The notes under the pieces are model-generated. The model was not told the origin of the DNA. It made no database searches and worked only from the letters and a program-made list of their open reading frames with translations. Positions 1 through 8,553 of a stretch of DNA of 36,331 nucleotides are shown piece after piece (within the stretch, counting starts at the first letter, position 1; every line of letters begins with the position of its first letter). This DNA is from Sphingorhabdus sp. Alg239-R122 (GTDB lineage: Bacteria > Pseudomonadota > Alphaproteobacteria > Sphingomonadales > Sphingomonadaceae). The stretch lies in assembly GCF_900537065.1 (NCBI RefSeq), contig NZ_UNRC01000002.1:1-36331 (forward strand). The letters are read 5' to 3'. The translations under genes were made by a program, and so were the position numbers.

Positions 1-47
1 CTACACAAGGAGTATAGGCGGCAGCTTCAGATGTGTATACGGGACAG
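1..47. other. Residual Illumina Nextera i5 adapter (artefact)
   Basis: Bases 1-6 (CTACAC) match the end of the i5 flow-cell arm. Bases 7-14 (AAGGAGTA) match a standard Nextera i5 index, the one usually called S507. Bases 15-28 match the read-1 adapter segment at 11 of 14 positions. Bases 29-47 match the 19-bp Tn5 mosaic end AGATGTGTATAAGAGACAG at 17 of 19 positions, with mismatches at 40 and 42. The block order is exactly that of the library construct. Genomic sequence therefore begins at 48, and any ORF starting in this block, such as the one encoding MCIRDR, is an artefact. The adapter identity comes from remembered kit sequences. Confidence 0.95.
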
Positions 48-169
48 GCTGTGCGCATCGCATTTTCATCATTTTGCGCGACCTGTGCACCGAGTGGCTG
101 CCCCGTGGCAAGCGCCACGGCACTGCCGCCGAGCAAAAGTGCAGATGTTATTCCATAGACATAACGCAC
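48..169 (-). CDS. Probable Do/HtrA-family periplasmic serine protease, N-terminal fragment
   Basis: This is a 5' fragment cut off by the contig end. It encodes a signal peptide with a short positive n-region, a hydrophobic core (ITSALLLGGSAVALATG) and the start of a mature region (AQVAQNDENAMRTA). No catalytic residues are inside the window. It lies 166 bases downstream of hflC on the same strand. Sphingomonads commonly have a Do-type (DegP/DegQ) serine protease just after hflKC, and their Do proteases often begin MRY with a similar signal sequence, so the family call rests on context and leader resemblance. Start choice: the Shine-Dalgarno AGAAGG (179-184) abuts the ATG at 178 with no spacer but lies 9 nt from a GTG at 169, so GTG is preferred (protein MRYVYG...). 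The role would be degradation or refolding of damaged periplasmic proteins. Confidence 0.55.
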
Positions 170-335
170 GATATTCATCCTTCTCAACTAAACTTGTCAT
201 GGACATTCCGTTGGCACGGATGCCCAACATTAAATTTCAGATCGCATTTTTCAAATTCCGGCTGAACAGAAATTGAATGTCACGAGCTGTAAAGCTTACG
301 CACCCCGGGCTTTTCTGCCAAATGGCGACAGCTTT

Positions 336-1190
336 CTACCGGCGTCCACGGAACTGACGCAGATAATCATTGTTGGGTGACAGAATCACCGAAGTGTCTC
401 CATTGCCGTCACCATCATTGTTGAATGTGGTACGGTATGATTCCATGGCGCGGTAAAAATCATAGAAGTCCGGGTCTTTACCATAGCTTTCGGCATAGAT
501 GCGTGCCGCCTCGGCATCGGCTTCGGCTCGGATAACTTGGGCTTCCTTGCGACCCTCGGCATCAATAGCCACAGCTTCCTGATTACGCGCACTGCGCATC
601 CGCTCATAGGCGGACGTCAGCGGGGTGCCTTCAGGAAGGTCAGCGCGCTTGATCCGTACATCAATGATTTCCGCGCCATATTTCCGCGCTTCACGGTTCA
701 GAGCTGACTGGATATTATTCATCACCTGTCCGCGTTCGGGGCTTAGCAACGTAGCAAATTCGCGCTTGCCAAGCTCATTTCGCAGCGATGAACCCAAAAT
801 GGTGCGCAGCTGTTGTTTCAACCGATCTTCAGTACGGATCGAACGATACATGACCAGCGGATCAGTGACACGAAAGCGCGCAAATGCGTCGACCTGCAGC
901 CGCAGCTGGTCGGTGGACAGCACTTCCTGACGTTCCATTTCCACGCCCAGTATACGCTTGTCGATCCAGGCCACCTGCTCGACAAAAGGGATACGGAAAT
1001 GCAGACCTGCACCGGTATTGCCGAAAATCTCTTTTTCCTCATAGGCATTCCAGACGCGTTTCGGGTTGCCATAGCTGACAACAATGGCCTGTTTGTCTTC
1101 AGGCACGATGGTCATGGTCAGGCTTGCCAGAATGAGCGCTGCGACTGCCAACGCGCCCAGGACAATCGGATTTTTAAAGCTGAATGACAT
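336..1190 (-). CDS. hflC: HflC, SPFH-domain protease modulator
   Basis: 284 aa, full length for HflC. It has one N-terminal membrane anchor (residues about 7-27, LGALAVAALILASLTMTIV) and then a band-7/SPFH domain containing YGNPKRVW, the LHFRIPFVEQV segment and the DVRIKRADLP region. A charged Ala/Glu/Arg helix (EGRKEAQVIRAEADAEA) and a short C-terminal tail follow. HflC pairs with HflK to form a large periplasm-facing cage around the membrane protease FtsH and modulates degradation of membrane proteins. The ATG at 1190 lies only 2 nt after the hflK stop, so the two genes are co-transcribed and probably translationally coupled. This is a confident family assignment with nothing unusual in the sequence. 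Confidence 0.95.
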   Translation of the reverse strand: MSFSFKNPIVLGALAVAALILASLTMTIVPEDKQAIVVSYGNPKRVWNAYEEKEIFGNTGAGLHFRIPFVEQVAWIDKRILGVEMERQEVLSTDQLRLQVDAFARFRVTDPLVMYRSIRTEDRLKQQLRTILGSSLRNELGKREFATLLSPERGQVMNNIQSALNREARKYGAEIIDVRIKRADLPEGTPLTSAYERMRSARNQEAVAIDAEGRKEAQVIRAEADAEAARIYAESYGKDPDFYDFYRAMESYRTTFNNDGDGNGDTSVILSPNNDYLRQFRGRR

Positions 1191-1192
1191 GG

Positions 1193-2311
1193 TTACTGCC
1201 CCCCTTCCTTGGCCTGCGCATTGGCGCGCGAACGCCTCTGTACTTCAGGCAGGGGCAGGTACGTCTGTACGCCGCCCGGCTCGACGATGGTCTTGTCCAC
1301 CTTGCCCAGCACATTTTCCATTGTATCGTAATACATACGGCGGCGCGTCACTTCGGGGGCAAGCCGGTACTGTTCAAATACCTTGTCGAAAGCGGCGGTA
1401 TCACCCTGTGCACGTTCAAGCACTTGCTGTGAATAAGCGCGGGCGTTGTTGATATAGCTTTCGCGGCGCTGCTGCGCGGCGTTCACTTCACGGAATGCGT
1501 CATTCACTTCCTGAGGCGGGTCGGATTGCCGAATGGCAATGCCCTGCACCGCGATACCGCTATTATACTGGTTCAGAAGCTCCTGCATACGGGTCTGTAC
1601 CTGCGCTTCAATCTCACTACGCCCAGGGCCGATGGCGGAAATCAGTTCGAAGTTGGCCACTGCTGCGCGCATGGCGCTTTCGGCGACTTCGCGGATGGTT
1701 TCTTCAGGGTCCTGAATTTGGAAAAGATAGCGCTCTGGGTCGGAAATATTCCAGCGCACCTCATAAGCCATATCGATAATATTCTGGTCACTGGTCAGCA
1801 CCAGGTTTTCCTTGCTGGCTTCGGTTGAACCAATTTGCAGTGTACGGATTTCCTGTACATTTACTTTCTGCATCTGCTCAAACGGTGCCGGGAAGGTCCA
1901 ACGGATGCCGGATTCCACAGTGCGGTTATAGCCGCCGAGCTGTGTCACGACGCCGCGTTCCTGCAGGCCGACGCGGTGAAAGCTGGATAGGACCAGCCAT
2001 GCGGCCACAACCGCTACAAGAATGATGGGAAGCCAGCTTTTGCCATTGGAGCGTTTGGGTAGGCCGGTAAAACCGCCGCCACCACCGCCGCCTTTGCCGC
2101 GACCTTTTTTAAACAGTTCCTCAATATTGGGACCGCTCCGACCGCCAGTGGGTTGCCCTGTAGGTTGCCACGGGTTGCGCGGACCGTTATCCGAACCGCC
2201 ATTGCCAACACCACCTGAGTCACCGGAATCATCGCCGGATCCACTGCCCCAGGGGCTTTTGCCTGCCATTGCCAATATTCTTTGCGAAAATCGTGTGGTA
2301 AAATTCGTCAT
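1193..2311 (-). CDS. hflK: HflK, SPFH-domain protease modulator
   Basis: 372 aa from the ATG at 2311, or 358 aa from the ATG at 2269 (MAGKSPWGSG). The start at 2311 has a GAGG Shine-Dalgarno 3 nt upstream; the one at 2269 begins with the usual HflK MxxxxPWG pattern but has a weak ribosome site. The N-terminus is a disordered Gly/Asp/Asn/Pro-rich tail including a run of seven glycines. A transmembrane helix (LPIILVAVVAAWLVLSS), the SPFH/band-7 domain (RGVVTQLGGYNRTVESGIRW) and a C-terminal helical region (LERAQGDTAAFDKVFEQYR) follow. It is the HflC partner in the FtsH-associated complex. The frame stays open to 2881, but that extension is antisense to mrp and should not be annotated. The 133-bp gap 2312-2444 must hold the divergent hflK and mrp promoters. 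Confidence 0.93.
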   Translation of the reverse strand: MTNFTTRFSQRILAMAGKSPWGSGSGDDSGDSGGVGNGGSDNGPRNPWQPTGQPTGGRSGPNIEELFKKGRGKGGGGGGGFTGLPKRSNGKSWLPIILVAVVAAWLVLSSFHRVGLQERGVVTQLGGYNRTVESGIRWTFPAPFEQMQKVNVQEIRTLQIGSTEASKENLVLTSDQNIIDMAYEVRWNISDPERYLFQIQDPEETIREVAESAMRAAVANFELISAIGPGRSEIEAQVQTRMQELLNQYNSGIAVQGIAIRQSDPPQEVNDAFREVNAAQQRRESYINNARAYSQQVLERAQGDTAAFDKVFEQYRLAPEVTRRRMYYDTMENVLGKVDKTIVEPGGVQTYLPLPEVQRRSRANAQAKEGGQ

Positions 2312-2444
2312 ATTCCTCTTATAGGAATGGTTTTTGAGAAAAACAGTGCTTTTGCACCTGAATCTGCCTGCTAGGCAGAATTTCATGGGCATTTCGCAGA
2401 AAAAACCGCTACACAGACGTAAAAATACAGGAACGCATATCCCC

Positions 2445-3434
2445 ATGGCCAGTCCGCCAACCCAATTGGAAATTCTCGTACAGACAAAAATCGCCGATAT
2501 TGCCGGTAATCGCAGTTCTGCCGTGCGCGTGCAGGATGGTGTGGTATCGATGGTGCTGAATGTCGCTGAACTGGACAGGTCAGCGCGCGATAGGATGGAA
2601 GTCGCACTGAGAGGCGACCTGAGGCAAATTGATGGCGTTGAGGATGTGCGCATCGTGATGACAGCGGAAAAGATTCGCCGTCGGATCATAGCAATTGGCA
2701 GCGGCAAGGGCGGAGTTGGCAAATCCACATTTTCGGCAAATCTTGCCGTGGCGATGCAGCGGATGGGTCGCAAGGTCGGCCTGGTCGATGCCGATATATA
2801 TGGCCCGTCACAACCACGTCTGTTTTCATGTGAAGGCGTAAAACCCAAGGTCGAAGAGCAAAAGCTGGTCCCTGTGCCCAATGCCTATGATGTGCCGATG
2901 CTGTCCATGGGGCATCTTGCCAAGCCGGGGCAGGCAATTGCCTGGCGCGGACCGATGGCGAGTAATGCGCTGGCGCAGCTGGTCGATGCGCATTGGGACA
3001 TGGTAACCGATATTATTGTCGACCTGCCGCCCGGTACCGGTGACGTACAGATGTCTATGATGCAGAAGCACAAGCCTGATGGGGCATTGATAATATCGAC
3101 GCCGCAGGACTTGGCGCTGATGGATGCGACACGCGCGATCAGCCTGTTTGATCAGGGCAAAGTCCCGGTTATCGGCATGGTGGAAAATATGGCGGGCTAT
3201 CTTTGTCCGCACTGTAATGAGGTGAGCGATCCATTTGGTGTGGGCGGGGCTGAAGCCGCAGCTAAAACGATGAGCCTGCCATTTTTGGGCCGTGTGCCGC
3301 TTGACCCCGCGATCCGCAAATCGAGCGATGCGGGAATTCCGTTGGCTGCAGGCGATGGCCCGCAATCCGATGCTTTTGCCGTCATTGCTAAACGTGTGCT
3401 GACCTGGGTCGATAACCGTCAGGATTCAACCTGA
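2445..3434 (+). CDS. mrp: Mrp/ApbC family Fe-S cluster carrier ATPase
   Basis: 329 aa. An N-terminal MIP18/DUF59-like domain (about 1-75) precedes a ParA/MinD-like P-loop ATPase with the deviant Walker A GSGKGGVGKST at about 85-95. Other family marks are VDADIYGPSQPRL, DLPPGTGDVQ and a CxxC (CPHC) near residue 253 that can hold a bridging 4Fe-4S cluster. Family role: ATP-dependent Fe-S cluster carrier or scaffold in the cytoplasm. The ATG at 2445 is preferred because the Mrp homology starts there; the upstream in-frame codons from 2334 (a basic, low-complexity stretch) look untranslated. A CAGGAA ribosome site lies about 11 nt upstream. The gene overlaps the next one by one base (TGATG), which suggests translational coupling with an enzyme whose partner subunit normally carries 2Fe-2S clusters. 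Confidence 0.93.
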   Translation: MASPPTQLEILVQTKIADIAGNRSSAVRVQDGVVSMVLNVAELDRSARDRMEVALRGDLRQIDGVEDVRIVMTAEKIRRRIIAIGSGKGGVGKSTFSANLAVAMQRMGRKVGLVDADIYGPSQPRLFSCEGVKPKVEEQKLVPVPNAYDVPMLSMGHLAKPGQAIAWRGPMASNALAQLVDAHWDMVTDIIVDLPPGTGDVQMSMMQKHKPDGALIISTPQDLALMDATRAISLFDQGKVPVIGMVENMAGYLCPHCNEVSDPFGVGGAEAAAKTMSLPFLGRVPLDPAIRKSSDAGIPLAAGDGPQSDAFAVIAKRVLTWVDNRQDST

Positions 3435-5707
3435 TGGCAGCGTTGACGCGGCGGCATGTACTGGCTGGCGGCGCGGCTGCGGCCGGGCTGGTGGTGGCGT
3501 GGCAGTTTATACCGCGCGAATATCCGAACCCCTTGCCGGTGGCAGATGGTGAGCGCGGTTTCGGCGCTTATCTGAAAATCGCAAAAGACGGCTCGGTCAC
3601 TGTCGCTGTGCCGCAATGCGAAATGGGACAGGGTGTCACCACCGTCATTCCGCAGATAGTCGCGCAGGAACTGGGTGCGGACTGGCGTTCGGTTGCGGTC
3701 GAAGCTGCACCGGCAAGCGCTGTTTATGCCAATCACGTGCTAGCGCGTGAATGGGCGCAACTGTTGTGGCCTGCCGGACTGGACAGCATATTTGCAGATG
3801 ATAATGCCATTGCCGCCCGTTACGGGGACGATGCGCGCTTCATGCTTACGGCGGGCAGTGCGACATTGGCGAATTACGAAATTCCTGCCCGCGAAGCGGG
3901 TGCTGCTGCCCGTGCCTTACTGTGCCAGGCAGCAGCGGCCCGGTGGGATGTGGCATGGGAAACGTGCCAAACCCGGGACGGTTTTGTCATCCATGATGAC
4001 AAAAGGTTGCGCTTTGCCGAACTGGTTGATGAAGCCAAGACATTCGATGTGCCAGACCCTATCCCAGTGCGCGGCAGCATTGCCAGTGCGCTGGCACCAA
4101 TTAACGAATCAGCGCAAACCCCCTATCCTCGGCTTGACCTGCCGGGCAAAGTTGATGGCAGCGTTACTTTTGCGGGCGATATCCGCCTGCCGGACATGCT
4201 TTATGCATCAGTGCGGCAGGGGCCGATTGGCAATAGCCGGCTAAAATCACTGGACCGTGGCAGTGCGGATAGCGTGACCGGCCTGATCGAAATCGTAAAG
4301 CATGAACGCTGGGTCGCGGCGGTGGCAAGCAATTGGTGGGCGGCCAATCAGGCGCTGAAGAAAATGAATGTCACATTTGAAACACGCGGGAATCTGGCCG
4401 ATGACACCCTTGTTGAAAGCGGACTGGAATTGGCTTTTGACAGCGGCGCAGGCAAGCGGCTTTATGCTGTGGGTGATATCGGCCCCGCCTTTGCGGGAGG
4501 GACCAGCCATAGCGGGCAATATGATGTTGCTGCCATGCCGCACGCCACCATTGAAACGAGCGTGGCAACGGCGCGCTATGTCGATGGGCAGCTGGAATTA
4601 TGGCTGGCGACCCAGTCACCCGAAATGGCACGTCGCGCGGCGGCGGGTGCGCTGGGCCTGAGCACGGATAACGTAGTGCTCTATCCGGTGATGGCGGGGG
4701 GGTCGTTTGACCGGCGGCTGGAAAATGAGGTTGCCGTGCAGGCGGCATTGCTGGCGCGCCACATGCAGCGGCCGGTGCAGCTTGTCTGGTCACGCGGTGA
4801 GGAAATGATTCATGACCCGGTGCGCGCACCGGTGCGCGCCAAACTGGCGGCAGTTACTGATGAGGCAGGCCGTGTGACTGCACTGTCAGTGAAAATCGCT
4901 GGGCCTGCCAGCGCCAGGGAATTTGCGCAGCGCCTGTTCGCGTTCAGCAAACCGCATGAAGCGATGCGTGAAGTGTCTGGTGAATATGATTATATGGCTG
5001 TGCATGGTGCGTTGGCACCTTATGCGATTGCCAATAAGACAGTCGACCATTATCCGGCAGACATAAGTGTACCCACGGGCTGTAGCCGCGCCAACGCTGA
5101 TGGCTATACCTGCTTCTTCATCGAATCCTTTATTGACGAGCTGGCGCGCAAAGCGGGCAGCGAACCTTTATCCTATCGCATGCAGATGCTGGGCGGTCAG
5201 GCACGGCTGGCACGCTGTCTGAGCAATGCAGCCGTTCTGGGCGGTTGGAATGGCGGGCTCGACAATAGCGGCCAGGGTATAGCCTGTCACAAAATGGATG
5301 TAGCGGGGCGCAACGCACATATCGCAATAGTCGCCAATGCGCGGCAGGGGGATGGTGGTATTGAAGTCGAGCGGCTCAGCGCGGTTGTTGACATAGGCCG
5401 CATCATCAACCGCGATATCGTCCTGCAACAAATTGAGGGCGGCATGATATTCGGACTGGCAAGTGCGATGGGCTGTGCCACCGGATATGAAGCCGGTCTG
5501 ACAACCGCGCGGCGGCTGCGCGATATGAACCTGCCGGTTCTTGGCAACACACCGGAAATTGAAATTGAATTGGTGGAAAACAATGAAGACCCAGTTGATC
5601 CCGGCGAAATTGGCGTTCCCGCTGTCGCACCCGCAATTGCCAATGCGCTGTTCTCTGCAAGTGGTCTGAGGGCGCGGGCACTGCCGCTGCTGGCAAACGG
5701 GTTATAG
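3434..5707 (+). CDS. Tat-exported molybdopterin dehydrogenase large subunit (xanthine/aldehyde oxidase family, IorB-like)
   Basis: 757 aa. The N-terminus is a twin-arginine leader (Arg6-Arg7, then HVLAGGAAAAGLVVAW), so export as a folded cofactor-loaded protein is expected. The body fits the Mo-binding subunit of the xanthine dehydrogenase family in the split arrangement of isoquinoline 1-oxidoreductase beta subunits: a GQGVTTVIPQIVAQELG motif near residue 63, a central LPGKVDGSVTFAGDIRLPDML hammerhead-like segment, and a C-terminal GEIGVPAVAPAIANA containing the likely catalytic Glu. These enzymes hydroxylate N-heterocycles or oxidise aldehydes with water as oxygen donor; the substrate cannot be read from sequence. 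The expected small 2Fe-2S subunit and cytochrome partner are not in this window. It is coupled to mrp upstream, and hemH follows after 5 nt. Confidence 0.88.
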   Translation: MAALTRRHVLAGGAAAAGLVVAWQFIPREYPNPLPVADGERGFGAYLKIAKDGSVTVAVPQCEMGQGVTTVIPQIVAQELGADWRSVAVEAAPASAVYANHVLAREWAQLLWPAGLDSIFADDNAIAARYGDDARFMLTAGSATLANYEIPAREAGAAARALLCQAAAARWDVAWETCQTRDGFVIHDDKRLRFAELVDEAKTFDVPDPIPVRGSIASALAPINESAQTPYPRLDLPGKVDGSVTFAGDIRLPDMLYASVRQGPIGNSRLKSLDRGSADSVTGLIEIVKHERWVAAVASNWWAANQALKKMNVTFETRGNLADDTLVESGLELAFDSGAGKRLYAVGDIGPAFAGGTSHSGQYDVAAMPHATIETSVATARYVDGQLELWLATQSPEMARRAAAGALGLSTDNVVLYPVMAGGSFDRRLENEVAVQAALLARHMQRPVQLVWSRGEEMIHDPVRAPVRAKLAAVTDEAGRVTALSVKIAGPASAREFAQRLFAFSKPHEAMREVSGEYDYMAVHGALAPYAIANKTVDHYPADISVPTGCSRANADGYTCFFIESFIDELARKAGSEPLSYRMQMLGGQARLARCLSNAAVLGGWNGGLDNSGQGIACHKMDVAGRNAHIAIVANARQGDGGIEVERLSAVVDIGRIINRDIVLQQIEGGMIFGLASAMGCATGYEAGLTTARRLRDMNLPVLGNTPEIEIELVENNEDPVDPGEIGVPAVAPAIANALFSASGLRARALPLLANGL

Positions 5708-5712
5708 ATATA

Positions 5713-6765
5713 ATGGCGGATACGAAAAAAGAATTTGAAATCTCGCGGGCCAATATGATGCGCCCTGAAGAACACCTGGAGGTCAAGCCGCCACGCGTCG
5801 GTGTTCTGCTCACCAACCTGGGCACACCCGATGCGCCTGATCCGACTTCGGTGAAACGCTATCTGAAGGAATTCCTGTCCGACAAACGAGTGGTCGAAAT
5901 ACCGGGCCTTGTCTGGCAACCCATATTGCGCGGGGTGATCCTCAACACCCGTCCGAAAAAATCGGCCCATGCCTATTCGCTTGTATGGATGGAAGAAGGC
6001 TCTCCGTTGGCTGTCTATACCGCACGGCAGAGTGATAAGCTGCAGGTACGGCTGGGTGGCGGCGTGATGATCGATTACGCCATGCGCTATGGCAATCCGT
6101 CCATCGCCAGCAAGCTGGAAGCGATGAAGGCGGCAGGCTGCGAACGCATATTGCTCGCACCGCTTTATCCGCAATATTCGGGTGCCACGACAGCTACCGC
6201 CAATGACCGTGCATATGCAGTATTGCAGGATATGCGCTGGCAACCGGCCATCCGTACATTACCTGCCTATCATGACGACCCGGCCTATATTGATGCACTG
6301 GCAGCGCAGATCACGGCTGATATTGCAAAACTCGACTTCACCCCTGATGCACTGGTGGTGAGTTTCCATGGCATGCCCGAGCGGACATTGCATCTGGGAG
6401 ACCCCTATCATTGCCAGTGCCGTAAGACAGCGCGGCTGCTTTCGGAAAAAATGGCAAAAAAAACCGGATGCGAAATTATCGTGTCGTTCCAGTCGCGCTT
6501 TGGCCGCGCCAAATGGCTGGAACCTGCCACTGATGACACGCTGGAGGCGCTGCCGGGCAAGGGTATGAAAAAAGTGGCTATAGTGGCACCCGGGTTTTCG
6601 GTTGATTGCCTGGAGACACTGGAAGAGCTGGCCATGCAGGGCCGTGGCCAGTTTATGGATGCAGGCGGAACCGACTTTGCCTATCTGCCCTGCCTGAATG
6701 ATGGCGATGCGGGCATGGATATGCTGGAAACGCTGGTGCGGCGCGAACTAGGCGGCTGGATATAG
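5713..6765 (+). CDS. hemH: Ferrochelatase
   Basis: 350 aa, normal family length. It inserts ferrous iron into protoporphyrin IX, the last step of haem b synthesis. Diagnostic motifs are VGVLLTNLGTPDAP (about 30-43), PLYPQYSGATTAT (about 152-164) and the ferrochelatase signature SFHGMPERTLHLGDPYHCQC (about 216-235) with the active-site His; EIIVSFQSRFGRAKWLEPAT and GFSVDCLETLEE also fit. The N-terminal 28 residues (MADTKKEFEISRANMM...) are a short extension before the conserved core. It begins 5 nt after the molybdopterin subunit, so it belongs to the mrp-led operon, which makes a small iron/cofactor-themed cluster. The 95-bp gap to the next gene contains TTGACG at 6796 but no convincing -10 match. 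Confidence 0.96.
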   Translation: MADTKKEFEISRANMMRPEEHLEVKPPRVGVLLTNLGTPDAPDPTSVKRYLKEFLSDKRVVEIPGLVWQPILRGVILNTRPKKSAHAYSLVWMEEGSPLAVYTARQSDKLQVRLGGGVMIDYAMRYGNPSIASKLEAMKAAGCERILLAPLYPQYSGATTATANDRAYAVLQDMRWQPAIRTLPAYHDDPAYIDALAAQITADIAKLDFTPDALVVSFHGMPERTLHLGDPYHCQCRKTARLLSEKMAKKTGCEIIVSFQSRFGRAKWLEPATDDTLEALPGKGMKKVAIVAPGFSVDCLETLEELAMQGRGQFMDAGGTDFAYLPCLNDGDAGMDMLETLVRRELGGWI

Positions 6766-6860
6766 CCCTGCCGAGTAACATTTTGTTGCGGGCCATTGAC
6801 GGCGGTTGTGCGGCTGACCACTATTGATGGTAAGATATTCGAATTTTGAGGGAGCATGAA

Positions 6861-8444
6861 ATGGGTGAAATTTTTCTGGGAAAAGCTGGTAATGAACGGC
6901 AGATGCTTGAATTGGGCCTTGCCAACCGCCACGGCTTGATTGCGGGTGCAACCGGCACCGGCAAGACCGTGACGCTACAGGGTATGGCAGAAAGTTTCTC
7001 CGCTAATGGTGTGCCGGTTTTTGTGGCAGATGTGAAAGGCGATCTGGCCGGGATTTCGATGGCAGGCTCCTCCACATTCAAACATGCGGACAAATTGGAA
7101 GCGCGCGCCAAGGAAATCGGCATGGACGATTATGCCTATAGCGATAATCCGGCAATATTCTGGGACCTGTTCGGTGAGCAAGGGCATCCGATTCGCACCA
7201 CGATTTCGGAAATGGGGCCGCTCCTGCTCGCGCGGCTTATGGGGCTGAACGACACGCAGGAAGGCGTGCTCAATATCGCTTTCCGTTTTGCCGATGACGA
7301 AGGATTGCTGTTGCTTGATCTGGAAGATCTGCAGTCAATGCTTGCCTATACAGCAGAAAATTCCAAATCACTGTCCGCTAAATATGGTAATGTGTCGAAG
7401 GCAAGCGTGGGCGCGATCCAGCGGCAATTGCTGCAGCTGGAAAACCAAGGGGCGGACCAGTTTTTCGGCGAACCTGCACTTGAAATTGATGATTTCCTGA
7501 AAACCGATGACCAGGGCCGCGGCTATATCAACGTGCTGGCTGCGGACAAGCTGATGCGAAATCCGAAACTCTACGCGACATTCCTGCTCTGGCTGCTCAG
7601 CGAAATGTTTGAGACACTGCCTGAAGTGGGCGATCCTGAGAAACCGAAGCTGGTGTTCTTTTTTGATGAAGCACACCTATTGTTCGATGACGCGCCCAAG
7701 GCTTTGGAAGAGAAAGTCGAGCAGGTTGTCAAACTGATCCGCTCCAAGGGTGTCGGCGTCTATTTTGTCACGCAAAACCCGATTGATATTCCCGAGGATA
7801 TTGCCGCACAGCTCGGCAACCGTGTGCAGCATGCCCTGCGTTCCTATACGCCGCGCGATCTGAAAGCGATCAAGGCAACGGCGGAAACGTTCCGGATCAA
7901 TCCTGATCTTGATGTGGCGCAGGCGATTACTGACCTGAAAGTTGGTGAAGCACTGGTATCCGTCCTGGATGAAGAGGGCGCACCAACGGTTGTGAAGCGC
8001 ACGCTCATCAAGCCGCCGCGCTCGCGGTTGGGCACGATTACTGCAAAAGAGCGCGCGATCATGCAGTCCATTTCCCCGTTTGAGGGCAAATATGACGACG
8101 AAATAGACCGCGAATCTGCCGAGGAAGTGCTGCTGCAGAAAATTGAAGATGCTGCCGAGACAGCCAAGGAAGTCGAGGAAACAAGCAAAGAAGAAGTTGC
8201 CAAGCGCCCGCGCAAGTCGACCTCACTCTGGCAAAAAGCAACCAAGGCGGCGGCCAGTGCTGCAGCGGCTTCGGTGGGCACTATACTTGCGGCGAAACTT
8301 ACGGGGCGCAAGTCGCGCTCCAACCCGACCGCCCGCGCCAGCAGCGCGGCTGCGGGCACTATAGCCACCGAAATCGGCAAGTCGATCGGGGTGCCGGGGC
8401 TAGGCCGTTTTGCGCGCAACCTGATGGGCGGGTTGATGCGCTAA
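6861..8444 (+). CDS. HerA/DUF853-type P-loop ATPase
   Basis: 527 aa. The start is the ATG at 6861, preceded by GAGGGAG at 6848-6854; an in-frame TTG at 6846 is less likely. Walker A is GATGTGKT at residues 29-36, followed by VPVFVADVKGDLAGIS; Walker B is KLVFFFDEAHLLF; a VYFVTQNPIDIP sensor-like segment and an arginine-rich GNRVQHALRSYTPRD region follow. This matches the DUF853/YjgR family, related to HerA and FtsK translocases. The biochemical role of the family is not established; DNA translocation or helicase activity is inferred from fold. The C-terminal 150 residues are rich in Ala, Lys and Glu with a low-complexity Ala segment and a conserved-looking GLGRFARNLMGGLMR end. No nuclease (NurA-like) partner lies beside it, so a defence role is not supported here. 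Confidence 0.9.
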   Translation: MGEIFLGKAGNERQMLELGLANRHGLIAGATGTGKTVTLQGMAESFSANGVPVFVADVKGDLAGISMAGSSTFKHADKLEARAKEIGMDDYAYSDNPAIFWDLFGEQGHPIRTTISEMGPLLLARLMGLNDTQEGVLNIAFRFADDEGLLLLDLEDLQSMLAYTAENSKSLSAKYGNVSKASVGAIQRQLLQLENQGADQFFGEPALEIDDFLKTDDQGRGYINVLAADKLMRNPKLYATFLLWLLSEMFETLPEVGDPEKPKLVFFFDEAHLLFDDAPKALEEKVEQVVKLIRSKGVGVYFVTQNPIDIPEDIAAQLGNRVQHALRSYTPRDLKAIKATAETFRINPDLDVAQAITDLKVGEALVSVLDEEGAPTVVKRTLIKPPRSRLGTITAKERAIMQSISPFEGKYDDEIDRESAEEVLLQKIEDAAETAKEVEETSKEEVAKRPRKSTSLWQKATKAAASAAAASVGTILAAKLTGRKSRSNPTARASSAAAGTIATEIGKSIGVPGLGRFARNLMGGLMR

Positions 8445-8468
8445 GGCGCCGCGCGTCAGTTTTTCCAC

Positions 8469-8509
8469 CTACCCCGGCTTTTGGGTACGGGGTGGTGCCA
8501 CTGCACCTT
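8469..8509. terminator. Hairpins in the convergent gap
   Basis: Between the stops of the DUF853 gene (plus) and the cytochrome b gene (minus), ACCCCG (8471-8476) pairs with CGGGGT (8488-8493). Immediately after it GGTGC and GCACC flank a 4-nt loop. No long T-tract follows on either strand, so intrinsic termination is uncertain; the position between converging genes is the main support. Confidence 0.3.
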
Positions 8510-8553
8510 CTTGCCTAAAGGACGTTCGCATAGCCAGCACTGCGGTGTATCAT

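Noticed and set aside
31-276. ORF starting MCIRDR at the left end
   Set aside because: Its first codons are in the sequencing adapter; the real gene here is on the minus strand.
2312-2881. N-terminal extension of hflK
   Set aside because: It runs antisense through mrp, has no HflK similarity, and a ribosome site and typical start exist at 2311 or 2269.
6861-8444. HerA-like ATPase as part of an antiviral system
   Set aside because: It matches the housekeeping DUF853 family and has no nuclease or SIR2 partner beside it.
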